Below, one piece after another: positions 10,408-20,792 of a DNA stretch of 64,000 nucleotides. A program made the position numbers and the translations under genes. The notes under the pieces were generated by a model that was given only the letters and a program-made list of their open reading frames with translations, ran no database searches and had not been told where the DNA came from. The DNA is taken from assembly GCA_024275485.1 (NCBI GenBank), contig JAJRZA010000037.1, positions 111,020 through 175,019 on the forward strand, given 5' to 3'. The DNA is from Candidatus Krumholzibacteriota bacterium. GTDB lineage: Bacteria > Krumholzibacteriota > Krumholzibacteriia > LZORAL124-64-63. How positions within the stretch are numbered: position 1 is the stretch's first letter; each line of letters opens with the position of its first letter.

Positions 10408-12018
10408 TTAATTGGCAATAACCACCTTCTTCGTCACCACATCCTGCCCTGCCGTGAGATTCACCAGGTACATACCCGAAGATACATTCCGTCCTGAATT
10501 ATCCTTGCCATCCCACATTTCGGAATACTGGCCGGCGGCTCGATGTTCGGACAGCAGGGTCTGGACCAGATGCCCTCGAAGGTCGAAAATCGAGAGGGTC
10601 ACACGGGTATCGTGGTGGGTGGTGAAGGAGATTCTGGTGCGCCGGGTGCTGGTGATGGAAGGAACCTTCATGACCAGGCTGGTGGTGGTGCGAGGCGCAC
10701 CGCCGGGGCCCACGGCCGACAGGAAATCCAGCTTGGCCATCCAGACGCTGAGGTCGCCCTGGTCCATGGCCATCCAGGTGGCGTAAACAATGCCGTCCAG
10801 GGAATCGATGCCGATGTAATCGCCGAAGAACACCGTTGACCAGGGAGTGAAAGAGGCATTGCTGACGGTGATGTTGGAGAAGCTCGCGCCGCCGTCGTTG
10901 GAGACTGCGACGGTAACATCGGTGGCCTCGTCCTGGGTGTTTAGGCGATCATAAAAGACCACCGCGACGGTTCCGGTTACGGGGTCGACGGTGAGCCAGG
11001 GAAAGAACTGTTGGGTTTCACCGGTGTCGTCGTTGACGCGGGTTGGGGCGCTCCAGGTTGTGCCTTCGTCGTCGCTGAAACAGAGAAAGACGTCGGTGTT
11101 GTGGGTGCCGTTTCGCTGGTCGGAAAAAACAACGTATACGCGGCCGTGGTGGGGGGACAAGCTCACGTCGCAGGCGGTGATGGGCATGCCGTTGCAACGC
11201 CAAACGCCTGCTACGTTGAAGTCCCACCCGCCGGGCTGTGCGGTGACCAGGATATCTTCGCCGAAGGTTTCACCGCCGTCGAATGAGCGGTCGAAGAAGA
11301 TCTGGTCGTGTCCGGCCCAGGCCATGTAAACCTGACCTGCCGGTCCCACCGCGGGGGTTGCCCCTTCCACGGTTTCATCTCTGTCAATGCAATTGCCACC
11401 CCAATCGCTGATACGTGTCGGGACCGACCAGGATGCGCCCTGATCATCCGAAAGGGAAAAGAGAATGCGGGTGCTGTCGCTGGGCGAAGAACTGCCGTAA
11501 GTATCGAATTCGGTCCAGGCCAGATAAATATTGTTGCGAAAAGGGGAGTTGGTGCGGTCGGCTGCCAACCAGGACTTGTCCTGATCCTTGGGCGGGTTCA
11601 GGCCCACACCGATGCCGTTGTTCCAGGTTAGCCCGCCGTCGGTGGATTTTTGCACCACGATTCGATCCAGCCAGGAGCCATTGGAGGGAGACGACAGATG
11701 CGAGTAGTAGAGATTTCCGTCGGCATCAAAAATCACGCACGGGTCGCCGGCCACTCCAAAGCTTGAGGAGAGAGTACTCTCGGTCCAGCTGTTTCCGCCA
11801 TCGGTTGAGCGAAAGTGATAGCGGATGTTGGCTCCGGCGGCGAGAACATCAGGGTTGGCCGGATTGACGGCGATGGACAATTCTTCGGCATTGGTTGTGG
11901 TGGGTTGGGTGATCTGGATCGCTGGGGGAATCGCCAGAACAAAGCCCGCGATGACTATCTGAATGCAGACTAGCAGAAGGGTGCAGTGACTTGTTGTGGT
12001 TTGAAGGTGATGGCGCAT
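10408..12018 (-). CDS. Secreted BNR/sialidase-like beta-propeller protein with FlgD-like C-terminal sorting domain
   Basis: Repeated S.DGG..W / S.DQGASWS Asp-box motifs; C-term TRVTLSIFDLRGHLVQTLLSEHRAAGQYSEMWDGKDNSGRNVSSGMYLVNLTAG. Confidence 0.75.
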   Translation of the reverse strand: MRHHLQTTTSHCTLLLVCIQIVIAGFVLAIPPAIQITQPTTTNAEELSIAVNPANPDVLAAGANIRYHFRSTDGGNSWTESTLSSSFGVAGDPCVIFDADGNLYYSHLSSPSNGSWLDRIVVQKSTDGGLTWNNGIGVGLNPPKDQDKSWLAADRTNSPFRNNIYLAWTEFDTYGSSSPSDSTRILFSLSDDQGASWSVPTRISDWGGNCIDRDETVEGATPAVGPAGQVYMAWAGHDQIFFDRSFDGGETFGEDILVTAQPGGWDFNVAGVWRCNGMPITACDVSLSPHHGRVYVVFSDQRNGTHNTDVFLCFSDDEGTTWSAPTRVNDDTGETQQFFPWLTVDPVTGTVAVVFYDRLNTQDEATDVTVAVSNDGGASFSNITVSNASFTPWSTVFFGDYIGIDSLDGIVYATWMAMDQGDLSVWMAKLDFLSAVGPGGAPRTTTSLVMKVPSITSTRRTRISFTTHHDTRVTLSIFDLRGHLVQTLLSEHRAAGQYSEMWDGKDNSGRNVSSGMYLVNLTAGQDVVTKKVVIAN

Positions 12019-12118
12019 GATGGACCTTTCCTGTGCCCCCGCAATGGTGGAATGGTAGTTGGAAGGGCCCTCGTCCTGGGCGCTTGCTTATAATTTTACC
12101 ATGATTGGGGTAGGAAAT

Positions 12119-12152
12119 GCAAATTGGTCGGTAAATTTCCCGACCAATTTGC
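12119..12152 (-). terminator. Hairpin just after the stop of the 12158-12841 gene, terminator-like
   Basis: 13-bp perfect inverted repeat gcaaattggtcgg / ccgaccaatttgc with 8-nt loop. The minus strand continues ATTTCC, so the T tract is weak. Confidence 0.5.
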
Positions 12153-12157
12153 CTTGT

Positions 12158-12841
12158 TCACCGATACATTGAAAGCAACCCATCATACGACAGGCTTTCG
12201 GTTGATAAGAGGGTCTTGGTCCGACTGGACTGAGGGTAGCCTTTCTGACCCAGCATAGACCAATTTCCGTCTGTACCCTGAATAACATAGAAGTCCATGA
12301 ACTGATCTATTTCAAAGCGATGATTGTTTGGGTTCTCAAAGTATATAAGAACGTTGTAACGAGCCTTTAAGGCCCCACGACCACCAAAGTACTCTTCATT
12401 TTCATCAACCGGTTCCCAGGTGCCTTCCTTATCCAGAAGTGCAAAGCTTATGGAGTCGATGGGCGGCTGAGCAATACCCGCTTCATTCACACCTGCAAGG
12501 CCACCGAGCATGTGGTGGTGGATGTAGAAATCCAGATCCCGGTCAAAATACATTTGGTCCAGTGGATTGACACTTCCAGCCCAGGCATCGAAGGTAGACT
12601 GCAAGATCATGCATCGAAAATCATCGTGCAATAAGTTCCCAAAATAATCAGGGTGCATTCTTTCATAGGCCTGCTTGAAGTGTTGCATTAAAAAATCTGG
12701 GGTGGTGATCACGGGAGGGAATGGTGTGTGCTCCGGAGGAGTGGGGTCATCGCTGCATCCAGAAACAAATGCTAGGAGAATATGGAATATTATTATTGCA
12801 AAAAGAGTATGTCGCCGTCTTTGAAACATTCCAACCTCCAA
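12158..12841 (-). CDS. Putative lipoprotein, unknown function
   Basis: Signal with lipobox LLAFVSGC; 227 aa, no recognised domain. Confidence 0.6.
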   Translation of the reverse strand: MEVGMFQRRRHTLFAIIIFHILLAFVSGCSDDPTPPEHTPFPPVITTPDFLMQHFKQAYERMHPDYFGNLLHDDFRCMILQSTFDAWAGSVNPLDQMYFDRDLDFYIHHHMLGGLAGVNEAGIAQPPIDSISFALLDKEGTWEPVDENEEYFGGRGALKARYNVLIYFENPNNHRFEIDQFMDFYVIQGTDGNWSMLGQKGYPQSSRTKTLLSTESLSYDGLLSMYR

Positions 12842-12917
12842 AATTTGATTAGTGAAAACCGGTAGTCATTATAGCAAAAGTCCGCGGCAAATAACGGTGA
12901 AGAATTATGACCCGGTT

Positions 12918-13814
12918 TCAATCCCGATTGTTAAAAATCCCAGCCACTCCAGCCACCACCAAACCCGTCCCGGCCAAAGTCCACCCCGTCACCGGTTCCC
13001 TCAAAATCAACCACCCCAGAAAAACCGCGATCACCGGGTTGATGTAGGCATAAGTCATCACCACCTGGTAGGGCAACAGCTGCAAGGTCGTCATATAAGA
13101 AGTGAAGGCGATCACCGAACCAAAAATCACCAGAAAGCCCCAGGCCATCCAGGCTTCTCCCGTAGGCGTCGGCAGGGGTTCGCCCCGCACCAGGATCACC
13201 ACCAGAAAACCCAAGCCACCCAGAAGATGCTGCCACCCGGAAACCGTTCGCACCTTCAGGTCGGGCTTGCGACGTTGAAACCAAATGGTTCCCAGGGCCC
13301 AAAAAAGTGGAGCCAGCAACAGGGCAACCACCGCCATCAGGTCGGCGGTGTTGCCCGCGCGCAGAATCGGCCAGGTCAGGACACCGACTCCGGAAAAACC
13401 CAGAAGAATGGAGCCCGTCATGAACAAATTGGGTTTCCGGCGATCAATGACTCGATTGATGATCTCGCTCCACATGGGCAACGCCGCCACCAGCAAGGCA
13501 GCCATGCCGCTGCTGGACCTCATTTCGGCCCAGGTCACCAGGCCGTTGCCGCCAACCCATAACAGGAGGCCGCTTCCCAGCAGGACAACAAACTCCTGAC
13601 GATCCAGTTTGATGCGCTCACCCTGCAACTTGGCCATGGTCAAGAGAATGACCGAGGCGACCATCACCCGCATGAATGCCAGGGTGAAAGGGGGGAAGCC
13701 TGCGCCTTCCCTAACTGCTACCCGGATACCCAGATAGGTGCTGCCCCAGACAATGTAGACTATGAGAAGATGAAAAAGGCCCTGGCGATTGAGTTTTTGG
13801 GAATTGGTATTCAA
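12918..13814 (-). CDS. EamA/DMT family transporter
   Basis: IVYIVWGSTYLGIRVAVREG...PPFTLAFMRV; 10-TM-like; TYAYINPVIAVFLGWLILREP. Confidence 0.88.
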   Translation of the reverse strand: MNTNSQKLNRQGLFHLLIVYIVWGSTYLGIRVAVREGAGFPPFTLAFMRVMVASVILLTMAKLQGERIKLDRQEFVVLLGSGLLLWVGGNGLVTWAEMRSSSGMAALLVAALPMWSEIINRVIDRRKPNLFMTGSILLGFSGVGVLTWPILRAGNTADLMAVVALLLAPLFWALGTIWFQRRKPDLKVRTVSGWQHLLGGLGFLVVILVRGEPLPTPTGEAWMAWGFLVIFGSVIAFTSYMTTLQLLPYQVVMTYAYINPVIAVFLGWLILREPVTGWTLAGTGLVVAGVAGIFNNRD

Positions 13815-14031
13815 GTTGTTCCTTCAATGCGGGTGGAAAAATGGCCCTGCAAATATAACCCATTCCTTGACCATTACCACGTTCGAGGGTAAATTCCCAC
13901 GGACACGTCAAATTCGTCGTTTTTCAGTGGGAATTCTCCACCTGGTCCTTCAAAACCGGCCAAAGTTGCAGAGAATCCCTGTTGTTGCTGTCTTTCTGTC
14001 TGCCGGATAGAAATTTCGGCTGGGAGCTCCA

Positions 14032-15336
14032 ATGATTAAGCGTTATGCCAGTGCTCAAATGACCTCCATTTGGTCCGACGACAATCGGTTCAAGCTTTGG
14101 CAGGAAGTTGAAACCGTGGTCTGTGAGGTGCGCGCCGACCGGGGTGAAATTCCCAAGGATGCGGCTGCCGAGATTCGGGCCAAAGGTAATTTTGAAACCG
14201 AGCGCGTTCTGGATATCGAACGCACGGTGCAACACGATGTCATCGCCTTTTTGACCAACATGGCCGAGTACATCGGCCCGTCCAGTCGATTCGTTCACCA
14301 GGGCATGACCAGCAGTGATCTTCTGGACACCGCTTTGGCCCTGCAAATCAAGGAAGCCGGAGAAATTCTGCGGGGAACCCTCATTGAATTGCTTGATGCG
14401 GTTCAAGCCAAGGCCCAAGAGCATCAGGGCACGGTAATGATCGGTCGCAGTCACGGCATTCATGCCGAACCTACCACATTCGGTCTTAAACTGATGGTTT
14501 ATTGGAGCGCTCTGGAACGCGGATTGCGCCGCCTTGATGCCGCCCAGGAAGAAATCGCTTATGGGCAAATCTCCGGGGCCGTGGGCACCATTGCCCATCT
14601 CGATCCTGCCGTGGAAGAAGAAACCATGAAGCGATTGGGCCTGCGGGTCGATCCAGCCAGCACCCAGATCGTGCAGCGGGACCGTCATGCCAACTGGATG
14701 CAGGTCGCAGCCACCCTTGGGGCGACCATCGAGCAGATGGCCGTGGAGATTCGCAACCTGCAGCGCACCGATGTGCACGAGGTGGAAGAGAGCTTCGGCA
14801 AAGGGCAAAAGGGCAGCAGCGCCATGCCCCACAAGAAGAATCCCATCGTCAGTGAAAAGCTCACCGGCATGGCTCGCCTGCTACGCGGTTATGCCCACAC
14901 CGCCTTGGAAAATGTCGCCCTCTGGCATGAGCGCGATATTTCCCACTCCAGCGTCGAACGCATCATTTTTCCCGATGCCTGCCACACCCTGCATCACATG
15001 CTGGGCAAAATGACCTGGCTGATCAGCGGCCTCGTGGTGTACCCCGAAAACATGATCGCCAACATGGAAAAGGTGCGCGGCATGTATTTCAGCCAGGCCG
15101 TGTTGCTGGCCTTGACCGAAGAAAATGTTGTCAGGGAAGATGCCTACAACTGGGTCCAGCGCTGCGCCATGCGGGTGTGGGACGAGGATATTTCCCTGCG
15201 CGAAAGTTTGGGACAGGAGCAGGAGATCACCTCCCGCCTGAGCGACGAAGTTCTGGACCGATGTTTCGATCTGGATCATCAGCTGCGCCATGTGCCGCTG
15301 ATCTTCGAGCGGACCCTGAGTCTGAAAAACTGGTAA
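14032..15336 (+). CDS. purB: Adenylosuccinate lyase
   Basis: MIKRYASAQMTSIWSDDNRFKLW; signature GSSAMPHKKNPIVSE. Confidence 0.95.
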   Translation: MIKRYASAQMTSIWSDDNRFKLWQEVETVVCEVRADRGEIPKDAAAEIRAKGNFETERVLDIERTVQHDVIAFLTNMAEYIGPSSRFVHQGMTSSDLLDTALALQIKEAGEILRGTLIELLDAVQAKAQEHQGTVMIGRSHGIHAEPTTFGLKLMVYWSALERGLRRLDAAQEEIAYGQISGAVGTIAHLDPAVEEETMKRLGLRVDPASTQIVQRDRHANWMQVAATLGATIEQMAVEIRNLQRTDVHEVEESFGKGQKGSSAMPHKKNPIVSEKLTGMARLLRGYAHTALENVALWHERDISHSSVERIIFPDACHTLHHMLGKMTWLISGLVVYPENMIANMEKVRGMYFSQAVLLALTEENVVREDAYNWVQRCAMRVWDEDISLRESLGQEQEITSRLSDEVLDRCFDLDHQLRHVPLIFERTLSLKNW

Positions 15337-15339
15337 CCT

Positions 15340-15369
15340 GCTGCCCGCCAACCGGTGGGCAGCTTTTTT
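15340..15369 (+). terminator. Intrinsic terminator after purB
   Basis: gctgcccgcc-aacc-ggtgggcagc followed by tttttt. Confidence 0.8.
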
Positions 15370-15415
15370 CTCACCTGCAAGGCCTCTGGTCCGGCAGGAA
15401 AACAGGAGATGCCTT

Positions 15416-18400
15416 TTGGCTATGCAGGACGAAAGCTTTACCCCGATCCCCGTCGGCCAATACGATGATGACGGACTGCGAGCGTACCTGCGCGAGCACG
15501 GTTTGACCCTGGCTGCCAGCGAAGCCCGTAAAGTGGCCGAACTGCTCGGTCGCGATCCCACCCTGACCGAGATGACTCTTTTCGACACCATGTGGAGCGA
15601 ACACTGCTCATACAAGAGCAGCCGCCCTCACCTGAAAGCCAACCTGCCTACCACCGGGGCCAATGTCGTGGTCGGTCCGGTGGAGGATGCGGGCATCGTC
15701 GATTTTGGTGAGATCAACGGCAAAAAATACGGGATCATCTTTGCCCACGAGAGCCACAATCATCCCAGCCAGGTCATGCCGGTCGAAGGCGCGGCTACAG
15801 GCATCGGCGGCATCGTGCGCGATGTGTATTGCATGGGCGGCGAGGTCATCGCCACCCTGGATCCGCTGCGTTTCGGCTGGCCGGAAAAAGAAAACGATAA
15901 CGATGATGACGCCGCCCACCGGGTGGACATCGCCCGCCAGGTGGTGGATGGCATCTGGCAATACGGCAACGCCATCGGCGTGCCCAACCTTGGTGGGGAT
16001 GTGTATTTCCACCACAGCTTCAACGAAAACTGCCTGGTCAATGTGTTGGCCGTGGGCATCGTCGAACACGACCACATCACCCACAGTGCCGTGCCCAAAG
16101 AGGCGGCCAACGAACCCTACGATCTGATTCTGGTTGGCAAACCCACGGACTGGTCCGGTATGGGAGGTGCCGCCTTTGCATCGGCCACCCTGGACGCCGA
16201 ACAGGCCATGGAAAACAAGGGCAGCGTTCAGACACCGGATCCTTTTCTCAAACGCATTTTGTCGGTGTCCAACAAGGCCGTTCTGGAGATGGCCCGCGCA
16301 GAGGGCATGACCATCGGCTTCAAGGATCTGGGCGCCGGCGGTGTCAGCTGTGTGACCAGCGAATTGGTGGATGCCGGAGGTTTTGGCTGCGACGTGGATG
16401 TGGCCCTGGTCCACCAGATCGCCGACCTGCCGGCCCGGGTTTGCGCCTGCAGCGAAACCCAGGAACGGTATGGTCTTGCCGTGCCCAGTCGTCTGTCGGA
16501 AAAAGTCCTGAAAATCTACAACGAGGATTTTGCCCTGCCTTCGCTGTACGAAGGTGCCTGTGCCCGTAAAATCGGCAGGGTCACCAAAGAACGTCGTTAC
16601 ATTCTGCGTTACGGCGACCAGATTTTAGCTGACGCTCCCATTGAAACCATCACCGAAGGCGTCAGCTACGATCGGCAAGCAAAGGCTCCCGAACGGGATG
16701 TCGTCGGTCCGGATGAACGGATGCCCGAAGCGGCGGCCGTTCAAATCAAGGATGAGTGGATGGCCCTGATGGCTCATCCCAACATTGCCAGCCGCGAATA
16801 CATTTACCGCCACTACGACAGCGAGGTGCAGGCCAGCACCATCATGCGTCCCGGTGAAGCCGACGCCGGAGTGATTGCCCCGGTTCCGGGCAGCCGACGT
16901 GCCGTGGCCCTGAGCGCCGACGGCAACCCCCTGCTCGGCTTGGCCGACCCCTGGACCGCCGGTGCCTCGGCGGTGCTCGAAGCCTGTCGCAATGTGGCCT
17001 GCGTGGGGGGACGTCCCGCCGCGGTGACCGATTGTCTGAACTTCGGCAACCCGGAAATCCCCGAATCGTTTTGGGAGTTCACCGAGTCGGTTCGCGGAGT
17101 GGGAGATGCCTGTCGCGGGGTTGGATGTTACGCCCTACCCGGTCCCGCGTTGCCGGTGATCAGCGGTAACGTCAGCTTCTACAACCAGAGCAGCACCGGC
17201 CGCAGCGTGGCACCGTCGCCCATTGTCGGTTGCGTGGCCATCGTGGATGATTACACCAAGTGCCGCAGCCAAAGATTTGCCGCAGCCGGTGATCGCATTC
17301 TTCTGGTTGGACAGCGCACGGCCGAAATGGCCGGTTCCATTTATCTGGATGCTGGTTTCAGCGCTGGCCGACCCGCCGTTCCGGTTCTGGATTTCGACGC
17401 CGCCCGCAGTGAAATCCGTGGCGCCATCGACCTGGTGAGCGAAGGCCTGGTAACTGCTGCGCATGATATCAGCGACGGTGGTCTGGCTGTTTGTCTCAGT
17501 GAGATGGCCATGGGCCTGGAGGCTTCCAGGGTTCGTGGTGCCAGCATCCTCTTGCCGGAATCCGAACGCACAGACCGGGAATTCCTGTTCAATGAAAGCG
17601 GCGGTTTCATCATCACTGTCAAACCCCATAAAGTTCCAGCAGCCGAGGCTATTCTCGACAAGGCTGGCGCCGACTGGTGGGATCTGGGGGAGGTTACCGA
17701 TGATGCCACTATTCTGGTGGCAGGGGCTGACGGCTCAACCATTGTCGACCTGGATGTGGTGCAGATGACTTCGGTTTGGCAAAAAGCCCTGCCCTTGTTG
17801 ATGGGTGGCAAAAAGGCAGAAGCCATGGTGCCGCCGGTGGCTGAGCCGGCATACACGGACCAGGAGCAAGCCAAGGCACCTTCAATTATGGTCAATCTGG
17901 ATCGCAAACCCCGGTTGGCGGTGCTGCAATTGCCGGGCGTGAACTGCGAGATGGAATCGGCCCGCCTGATCGAGAGTAACGGAGGGAAATCGGAAATTTT
18001 CCGCTGGACCCGCAGTGCGCGGGAATTGGCGGCCTTCGACGGCTATCTTGTCCCCGGAGGTTTCTCCTACCAGGATCGTGTGCGCGCCGGAGCTGTGGCG
18101 GCCAAGGATCCCTTGTTGCGAGTGCTTCTCGAAGCATCCGAAGCGGGTAAACCCATTTTGGGTATTTGCAACGGCTGTCAGGTCCTGGTGGAGTCCGGCT
18201 TGGTGCCCGGCCTGGAGCCGGGCGCCGTTGAAGTGGCTTTGGCTTCCAACCGATTCCCGGGTCGCAGTGGCTACCATTCCCAATGGGTGGGTGTGGTGCC
18301 CCACGCCAATGCCCAGACCCCATTTGTGGAAGGCATCAGCGGGATGTTCCCTCTGCCCATGGCCCACGCTGAAGGACGCTTTACCCACGAAGATCCGGCC

Positions 18401-18697
18401 TTCTTCGAAAAGTTGGCGGCCGATGGGTTTGTGGCTCTGCAATACGCACAACTCGGTGGTCGCGAAGAAGCCAACCCCAATGGTTCACAGCTGGATGTGG
18501 CCGGTTTGAGCAACCGGGGTGGCAACGTGCTGGCCATGATGCCTCACCCGGAACGGGCGGCCCAGTTGCGGCATGTGCCCGAAGATCAACCCAGTGCGTG
18601 GGGCCTGGCCAGGGTCGCTGCCGCCGGAGATTCCCAGAGCCTGGAAGCAGCCGGACCGGGCGCCTTCCTGTTGCGTCGCCTTGTGGAAATGTGCTGA
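15416..18697 (+). CDS. purL: Phosphoribosylformylglycinamidine synthase, small-type PurL fused to PurQ glutaminase
   Basis: PurL: FDTMWSEHCSYKSSRPHLK. PurQ: C-terminal LAVLQLPGVNCEMES...GILGICNGCQVLVESGL...MMPHPERA. TTG start, or ATG at 15422. Confidence 0.92.
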   Translation: MAMQDESFTPIPVGQYDDDGLRAYLREHGLTLAASEARKVAELLGRDPTLTEMTLFDTMWSEHCSYKSSRPHLKANLPTTGANVVVGPVEDAGIVDFGEINGKKYGIIFAHESHNHPSQVMPVEGAATGIGGIVRDVYCMGGEVIATLDPLRFGWPEKENDNDDDAAHRVDIARQVVDGIWQYGNAIGVPNLGGDVYFHHSFNENCLVNVLAVGIVEHDHITHSAVPKEAANEPYDLILVGKPTDWSGMGGAAFASATLDAEQAMENKGSVQTPDPFLKRILSVSNKAVLEMARAEGMTIGFKDLGAGGVSCVTSELVDAGGFGCDVDVALVHQIADLPARVCACSETQERYGLAVPSRLSEKVLKIYNEDFALPSLYEGACARKIGRVTKERRYILRYGDQILADAPIETITEGVSYDRQAKAPERDVVGPDERMPEAAAVQIKDEWMALMAHPNIASREYIYRHYDSEVQASTIMRPGEADAGVIAPVPGSRRAVALSADGNPLLGLADPWTAGASAVLEACRNVACVGGRPAAVTDCLNFGNPEIPESFWEFTESVRGVGDACRGVGCYALPGPALPVISGNVSFYNQSSTGRSVAPSPIVGCVAIVDDYTKCRSQRFAAAGDRILLVGQRTAEMAGSIYLDAGFSAGRPAVPVLDFDAARSEIRGAIDLVSEGLVTAAHDISDGGLAVCLSEMAMGLEASRVRGASILLPESERTDREFLFNESGGFIITVKPHKVPAAEAILDKAGADWWDLGEVTDDATILVAGADGSTIVDLDVVQMTSVWQKALPLLMGGKKAEAMVPPVAEPAYTDQEQAKAPSIMVNLDRKPRLAVLQLPGVNCEMESARLIESNGGKSEIFRWTRSARELAAFDGYLVPGGFSYQDRVRAGAVAAKDPLLRVLLEASEAGKPILGICNGCQVLVESGLVPGLEPGAVEVALASNRFPGRSGYHSQWVGVVPHANAQTPFVEGISGMFPLPMAHAEGRFTHEDPAFFEKLAADGFVALQYAQLGGREEANPNGSQLDVAGLSNRGGNVLAMMPHPERAAQLRHVPEDQPSAWGLARVAAAGDSQSLEAAGPGAFLLRRLVEMC

Positions 18698-18713
18698 CCT
18701 TGGAAAGGAAATC

Positions 18714-19307
18714 ATGAGCAGGCAGACAACATTGCTGACCAGTCACAAGGGCGTGGACCTGCACGCGGCCAGCGCCTTGCTGGTGATGAAAGATCGCCTC
18801 GAAGGCGGGCATCGACTTGTGAATCTTTTCCGCTGCGAGTTGCATACCTTCTGGGACGACAGCATGGTCGGTGGAATTGAGAAAGTGCTGAACACGGGAC
18901 GCTATTACAACCCCAACAAGCACCACTTCGGTCACTTCACCAATGAAGATGCCGCGGACCCTTGGTTTGAATGTTCCGATTGCAGGGGCAAATCCCTGCC
19001 CCTCGGCTGGTTGGGCAACCTGGCAACAACCGATCTCCAGGAACCAGGATCCGATGTTTCTGCTCTTTACGAAATTCTCCTAGGAGGCCATCGGGCCGAC
19101 GGAATCACAGCCTTCGATGTGATATCATATCCCCTCGGGCAGGCAGGCCCCGTGCTTTCGGGTGTGTTGTGGAGATTGCTGATCAATGGCGACGCCACCA
19201 GTGCTGCCGAGGTGGGACAAAACCTGGCCGTGGCCCGGGGAAGAAAAAAAGGACTGTTGATCAACCCGCACATGGAAGCCTGGCTGACTGCCGGAACGGA
19301 GCGTTGA
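18714..19307 (+). CDS. Conserved-looking hypothetical protein between purL and purF
   Basis: MSRQTTLLTSHKGVDLHAASALLVMKDRLEGG...; SD-like ggaaagg upstream; overlaps purF start (TGATG). Confidence 0.7.
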   Translation: MSRQTTLLTSHKGVDLHAASALLVMKDRLEGGHRLVNLFRCELHTFWDDSMVGGIEKVLNTGRYYNPNKHHFGHFTNEDAADPWFECSDCRGKSLPLGWLGNLATTDLQEPGSDVSALYEILLGGHRADGITAFDVISYPLGQAGPVLSGVLWRLLINGDATSAAEVGQNLAVARGRKKGLLINPHMEAWLTAGTER

Positions 19308-20758
19308 TGAGTTTCACTCGACACTGGCATGAAGAATGTGGAGTGGTGGGCATTGCAGCCATTCACGGAGCGGCCGAATTGGCCAGTCTGGCCCTGCACG
19401 CCTTGCAGCATCGCGGCCAGGAAAGCGCCGGAATTACCGCGTCCGATGGCCATCGCTTGCGCACCTTCAAGAAAATGGGTCTGGTGGCGGACGTATTTGA
19501 CGAACAAACCACCAAGGATCTTCTGGGCGACTACGCCATCGGCCATGTGCGCTACAGCACCAGTGGCAGCAGTCATATCCTGAACGCACAACCGTTGCAG
19601 GTGGCCTCGCATCGCGGCAGCATCAGCCTGGCCCACAACGGAAATCTGGTCAACGCTCCCGAATTGCGCCGGGAGATGGAGGCCGACGGGTCCATCTTTT
19701 CCACCACCAGCGACAGCGAAGTCATTTTGCACATGTTGGCCCGCAGCCGAGCCATTGCCTGCGAAGATGCGCTTCTGGAGCTGTTGCCCCGGGTCAAGGG
19801 AGCCTACAGCCTTTTGGTGATGACCCGCGATCGTCTCATTGCCATTCGTGATCCACACGGATTCCGGCCCCTGTGTCTGGGACGTTACAAGGACAGCTAC
19901 GTCATTGCCAGCGAGAGCTGCGCCTTTGACATCATCGGAGCGACCTATCTGCGCGATGTGGAGCCTGGGGAGATGCTCATTCTCGGCGATGGCGAATTGA
20001 CCAGCCGACGTCTGAGTGAGGAAGTCACCGAGCGATGCTGCGTCTTCGAACATGTTTATTTCTCCCGACCAGACAGCCTGGTTTTTGGGTCAAGCGTGGA
20101 AACTGTCCGCCGCCGCAGTGGAGAAATCCTGGGTCGCGAGGCTCCTGCCGAGGCAGACCTGGTTTGCGCGGTTCCGGACAGCAGCAACACCGCCGCATTG
20201 GGGTACGCCCGGGCCACCGGCCTGCCTTTCGAGTTGGCCCTGATTCGCAACCACTATGTTGGTCGTACCTTCATTTCTCCGGCCCAAAAGGTGCGGGACA
20301 TGTCGGTTCGCATTAAATTCAATCCAGTCAAGGAAGTAGTCGAAGGCAAGCGCGTGGTGATGATCGACGATTCCATCGTGCGCGGCACAACCATGCGAAA
20401 GCTGGTCAAGCTGATGAAAGCCGCCGGAGCCAAGGAAGTGCATCTTCGCATCGCTTCACCTCCGGTGACCCATCCTTGTTTTTACGGCATCGATACACCT
20501 GTTCGAAACGAACTAATTGCCTCGAGCCACACCGTTGAGGAAATCACCACTTACTTGAGAGTGGACTCCCTTCATTACCTGTCCCGTGATGGCCTCCTGG
20601 AGGCTGCCGGTGAGGGTGATCGCTATTGCGATGCCTGTTTTACCGGGAATTACCCTGTTTCGTTCAGTGCCCTCGAGGGTTCGGACGTATTCGACAACCA
20701 CGTGGCGGGCCGGGATATTCCAGTCAAACCCATGCCATCCGGCCAGGACGGCAGCTGA
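19307..20758 (+). CDS. purF: Amidophosphoribosyltransferase
   Basis: ECGVVGIAA...LQHRGQESAGI; PRPP motif VVMIDDSIVRGTT; start chosen at ATG 19307. Confidence 0.94.
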   Translation: MSFTRHWHEECGVVGIAAIHGAAELASLALHALQHRGQESAGITASDGHRLRTFKKMGLVADVFDEQTTKDLLGDYAIGHVRYSTSGSSHILNAQPLQVASHRGSISLAHNGNLVNAPELRREMEADGSIFSTTSDSEVILHMLARSRAIACEDALLELLPRVKGAYSLLVMTRDRLIAIRDPHGFRPLCLGRYKDSYVIASESCAFDIIGATYLRDVEPGEMLILGDGELTSRRLSEEVTERCCVFEHVYFSRPDSLVFGSSVETVRRRSGEILGREAPAEADLVCAVPDSSNTAALGYARATGLPFELALIRNHYVGRTFISPAQKVRDMSVRIKFNPVKEVVEGKRVVMIDDSIVRGTTMRKLVKLMKAAGAKEVHLRIASPPVTHPCFYGIDTPVRNELIASSHTVEEITTYLRVDSLHYLSRDGLLEAAGEGDRYCDACFTGNYPVSFSALEGSDVFDNHVAGRDIPVKPMPSGQDGS

Positions 20759-20792
20759 AGACGAGATAGTTTTGACAGACAACAGCCAGGGG

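Noticed and set aside
10408-12018. True sialidase enzyme
   Set aside because: Asp-box repeats support a beta-propeller, but catalytic Arg triad residues cannot be assigned by eye, so only BNR/sialidase-like is claimed.
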